Assembly (NCBI GenBank): GCA_001579985.1
Contig: LRSR01009465.1
Location: 1-36,136, forward strand
Source: Hypsibius dujardini
Taxonomy: Eukaryota > Tardigrada > Eutardigrada > Parachela > Hypsibiidae
Reading direction: 5' to 3'
Length of the DNA stretch: 36,136 nt
Notes under the pieces: generated by a model
Told to the model about the DNA's origin: nothing
The model's input: only the letters and a program-made list of their open reading frames with translations
Database searches by the model: none
Part shown: piece after piece, positions 35,709 to 36,136 of the stretch
How the letters are laid out: each line of letters opens with the position of its first letter
How positions within the stretch are numbered: position 1 is the first letter of the stretch
Translations under genes and position numbers: made by a program

Positions 35709-36136
35709 TTTCGGCTGTATGAATTTGAACCGATTTTTACAGATCATACCCAGTAACACGACCCAGAAAGCTTCTCTGTACACCACTGACCAAGGAGGAT
35801 CGATTCAAGTTTCGCCGACCACTGTCGGCCATTCTCAGTGAAGAAGGGGATGAGTCAAACGAATCTCAACCGCCACCGGAAGCGACCACCCCGAGGAGAC
35901 GTGATGCACTCAGTCATATTTTTGCGGCAGCAGTTATGTCTCCGCATCCCATCGAGGTGGCGGATGCCGAACAGTTCACAGTGGTACCGCCCTTGCCATC
36001 TCATAATACGTTTTTCAACCGGAAATGTCCGAACTGCGGCGATACATTGCATACTTTGCGGGAAGACGATGTCAGCTGGAGTATCTTGTGCCTGGAGGCA
36101 TTGATCCGCAGGCATGCGAAGTTGGCCACGCCCCTG
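23838..36136 (+). CDS. UNC79: UNC79, NALCN channel-complex subunit (3' partial)
   Basis: A large helical-repeat scaffold that works with UNC80 and the NALCN sodium-leak channel at the neuronal membrane. Exons: 23838-23859, 23947-24067, 24480-24646, 24721-24891, 24956-25051, 25419-25604, 25684-25871, 26183-26394, 26459-26651, 26984-27186, 27251-27424, 27695-28061, 28384-28698, 28788-29070, 29370-29539, 29602-29750, 29814-29971, 30036-30231, 30452-30686, 30774-31135, 31441-31807, 33448-33694, 34093-34505, 35233-35627, 35743-36136. All junction phases agree: 1,928 codons, open at the window end. Family blocks: PSGIDVATTLKFFS at 30-43; a Cys-rich segment at about 318-355; MPFNLEE at 588-594; DDRPTIL at 1133-1139; GFWMQSLFILLFK at 1433-1445; CPNC at 1892-1895. 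Vertebrate UNC79 is about 2,600 residues, so roughly a quarter is missing. Residues from about 1,450 are disordered. Confidence 0.95.
24193..24450. repeat. TGTC microsatellite, UNC79 intron 2
   Basis: TGTC with TATC/TGCC variants fills most of intron 24068-24479. Confidence 0.95.
25076..25400. repeat. TGTC/TGCC microsatellite, UNC79 intron 5
   Basis: TGTC and pure TGCC blocks, including a duplicated CTGTATGTCTGTATGTCTGT section. Within intron 25052-25418. Confidence 0.95.
25874..26026. repeat. GACA microsatellite, UNC79 intron 7
   Basis: GACA with ACAAACA variants begins right at the donor (GTAAGTCAGACAG). Within intron 25872-26182. Confidence 0.95.
26665..26902. repeat. GACA/GGCA microsatellite, UNC79 intron 9
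   Basis: GACA with GGCA, GACG and AAGCA variants within intron 26652-26983. Confidence 0.95.
27468..27645. repeat. GACA microsatellite, UNC79 intron 11
   Basis: GACA core then GGCA/GCCA units within intron 27425-27694. Confidence 0.95.
28088..28290. repeat. TGTC microsatellite, UNC79 intron 12
   Basis: TGTC with TCTTCCTCTCTGTCTGCC duplications within intron 28062-28383. Confidence 0.95.
29090..29325. repeat. GACA microsatellite, UNC79 intron 14
   Basis: GACA with GGCGGACAGACAGGCA duplications and GATA variants within intron 29071-29369. Confidence 0.95.
30236..30428. repeat. TGTC/TGCC microsatellite, UNC79 intron 18
   Basis: It starts within the donor region and fills nearly all of the 220-nt intron 30232-30451. 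The acceptor TTTGTCTAG is itself one base-insertion away from the repeat unit. Confidence 0.95.
31168..31421. repeat. TGTC microsatellite, UNC79 intron 20
   Basis: TGTC with repeated GTCTGACCAATGTCTGTCTG blocks, within intron 31136-31440. The acceptor used is TATTCAG at 31440; an earlier TTACAG at 31420 would shift the frame to an early stop. Confidence 0.95.
31878..32435 (+). repeat. AATC clusters with about 90-120-bp dispersed units, UNC79 intron 21
   Basis: Six or more AATCAATCAATC clusters, each followed by diverged words such as TTAACCAGCATC and ACAAAAGTCGTTCCA. These are irregular tandem copies of one unit. Confidence 0.8.
32577..32706. repeat. Short foldback in UNC79 intron 21
   Basis: GATACAC..ACAAAAATGGCC at about 32577-32602 is answered by GGCCATTTTTGTGTATC at about 32689-32705. 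That gives a hairpin of about 130 nt with one bulge. Possibly a small non-autonomous element. Confidence 0.65.
32790..33405 (+). repeat. 121-bp tandem repeat, UNC79 intron 21
   Basis: Five copies, with AAGTTCGT at 32796, 32917, 33037, 33158 and 33279. Each contains GTGATTCAAACAGACGCGAA, TATAGGGCAGAATTTCATGC, GTTCCGCTC and GGGGGCGTTTCTTCGCTCCG. The array ends about 40 bp before the acceptor of exon 22. Confidence 0.95.
33703..34075 (+). repeat. GGAAT/GGAATT-rich repeat, UNC79 intron 22
   Basis: Two copies about 166 bp apart contain GGACAATTGGATGTCC, CTTCCAATACATTCCAC and ATTCCTGATTCCATTCCA, embedded in GGAAT and ATTCC words. The opposed orientations could form hairpins. Confidence 0.88.
34520..35200 (+). 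repeat. Degenerate TGTCTGA array with 114-123-bp units, UNC79 intron 23
   Basis: Higher-order copies with TTCTTTACTGTCTGTCTG at about 34628, 34751 and 34865. Between them are GAGCTGCCTGAATTGCCTGA words, decaying into scattered TGTCTGA to about 35190. It reads open as a leucine-rich frame, but it is bounded by the donor TTG|GTATGT at 34505 and the acceptor TGTGCAG at 35232. Confidence 0.85.
35645..35708. repeat. GACA microsatellite, UNC79 intron 24
   Basis: About 15 GACA units fill the 115-nt intron 35628-35742. The frame runs open through it (RQTDRQTD), but splicing restores the conserved downstream frame. Confidence 0.95.

Noticed and set aside
35227-35841. UNC79 exon 24 read straight through the GACA array to a stop at about 35841
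   Set aside because: A splice AG|GTTGGT to TTTTTACAG closes in phase 2 and opens a long frame with KCPNCG. The read-through frame has no such content.

Overview
The window is nuclear DNA from an animal. It holds five multi-exon protein genes with GT-AG introns. UNC79 and FERM/4.1-family proteins are animal families, and most introns are only 60-90 nt, which points to an invertebrate with a fairly compact gene structure but very heavy simple-repeat load. I cannot assign a phylum. No bacterial, viral, tRNA, rRNA or CRISPR feature was seen.

Layout from left to right: (1) 147-3523, plus strand: the 3' part of an unrecognised gene encoding a coiled coil followed by a Gln-Thr-rich low-complexity region with many dynein-light-chain-like TQT/IQT/VQT motifs. 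(2) 4952-7527, minus strand: the complete CCA-adding tRNA nucleotidyltransferase gene (TRNT1) in five exons. It has a putative mitochondrial leader and a second, better-context ATG for a cytosolic form. (3) 8369-20128, minus strand: an 11-exon FERM-domain protein of the 4.1 superfamily, with a 5.9-kb first intron made largely of simple repeats. (4) 21070-22094, plus strand: complete ribosomal protein S15 (uS19) in five exons, divergent from the FERM gene. (5) 23838 to the window end, plus strand: UNC79, the scaffold of the NALCN sodium-leak channel complex. Twenty-five exons and 1,928 codons are present, and the gene continues beyond the window. I joined all exons by hand; reading phase closes at every junction of the four gene models whose ends I could fix.

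The most striking property is the repeat landscape. About 30 TGTC/GACA tetranucleotide arrays (written TCTG or CAGA in other registers) lie almost entirely in introns or between genes. In UNC79 the introns fall into two classes: repeat-free at 62-89 nt, or 115 nt and longer and filled with repeats. Further tandem families (67, 91, 121 and about 166 bp), AATC/TGAT arrays, and a foldback MITE-like element (two full copies and one solo end) fill the rest. The first gene appears to carry the same CAGAC sequence inside its coding region as Gln-Thr motifs. The five genes have no evident shared pathway: tRNA maturation, translation, membrane-cortex scaffolding and neuronal excitability are simply neighbours.
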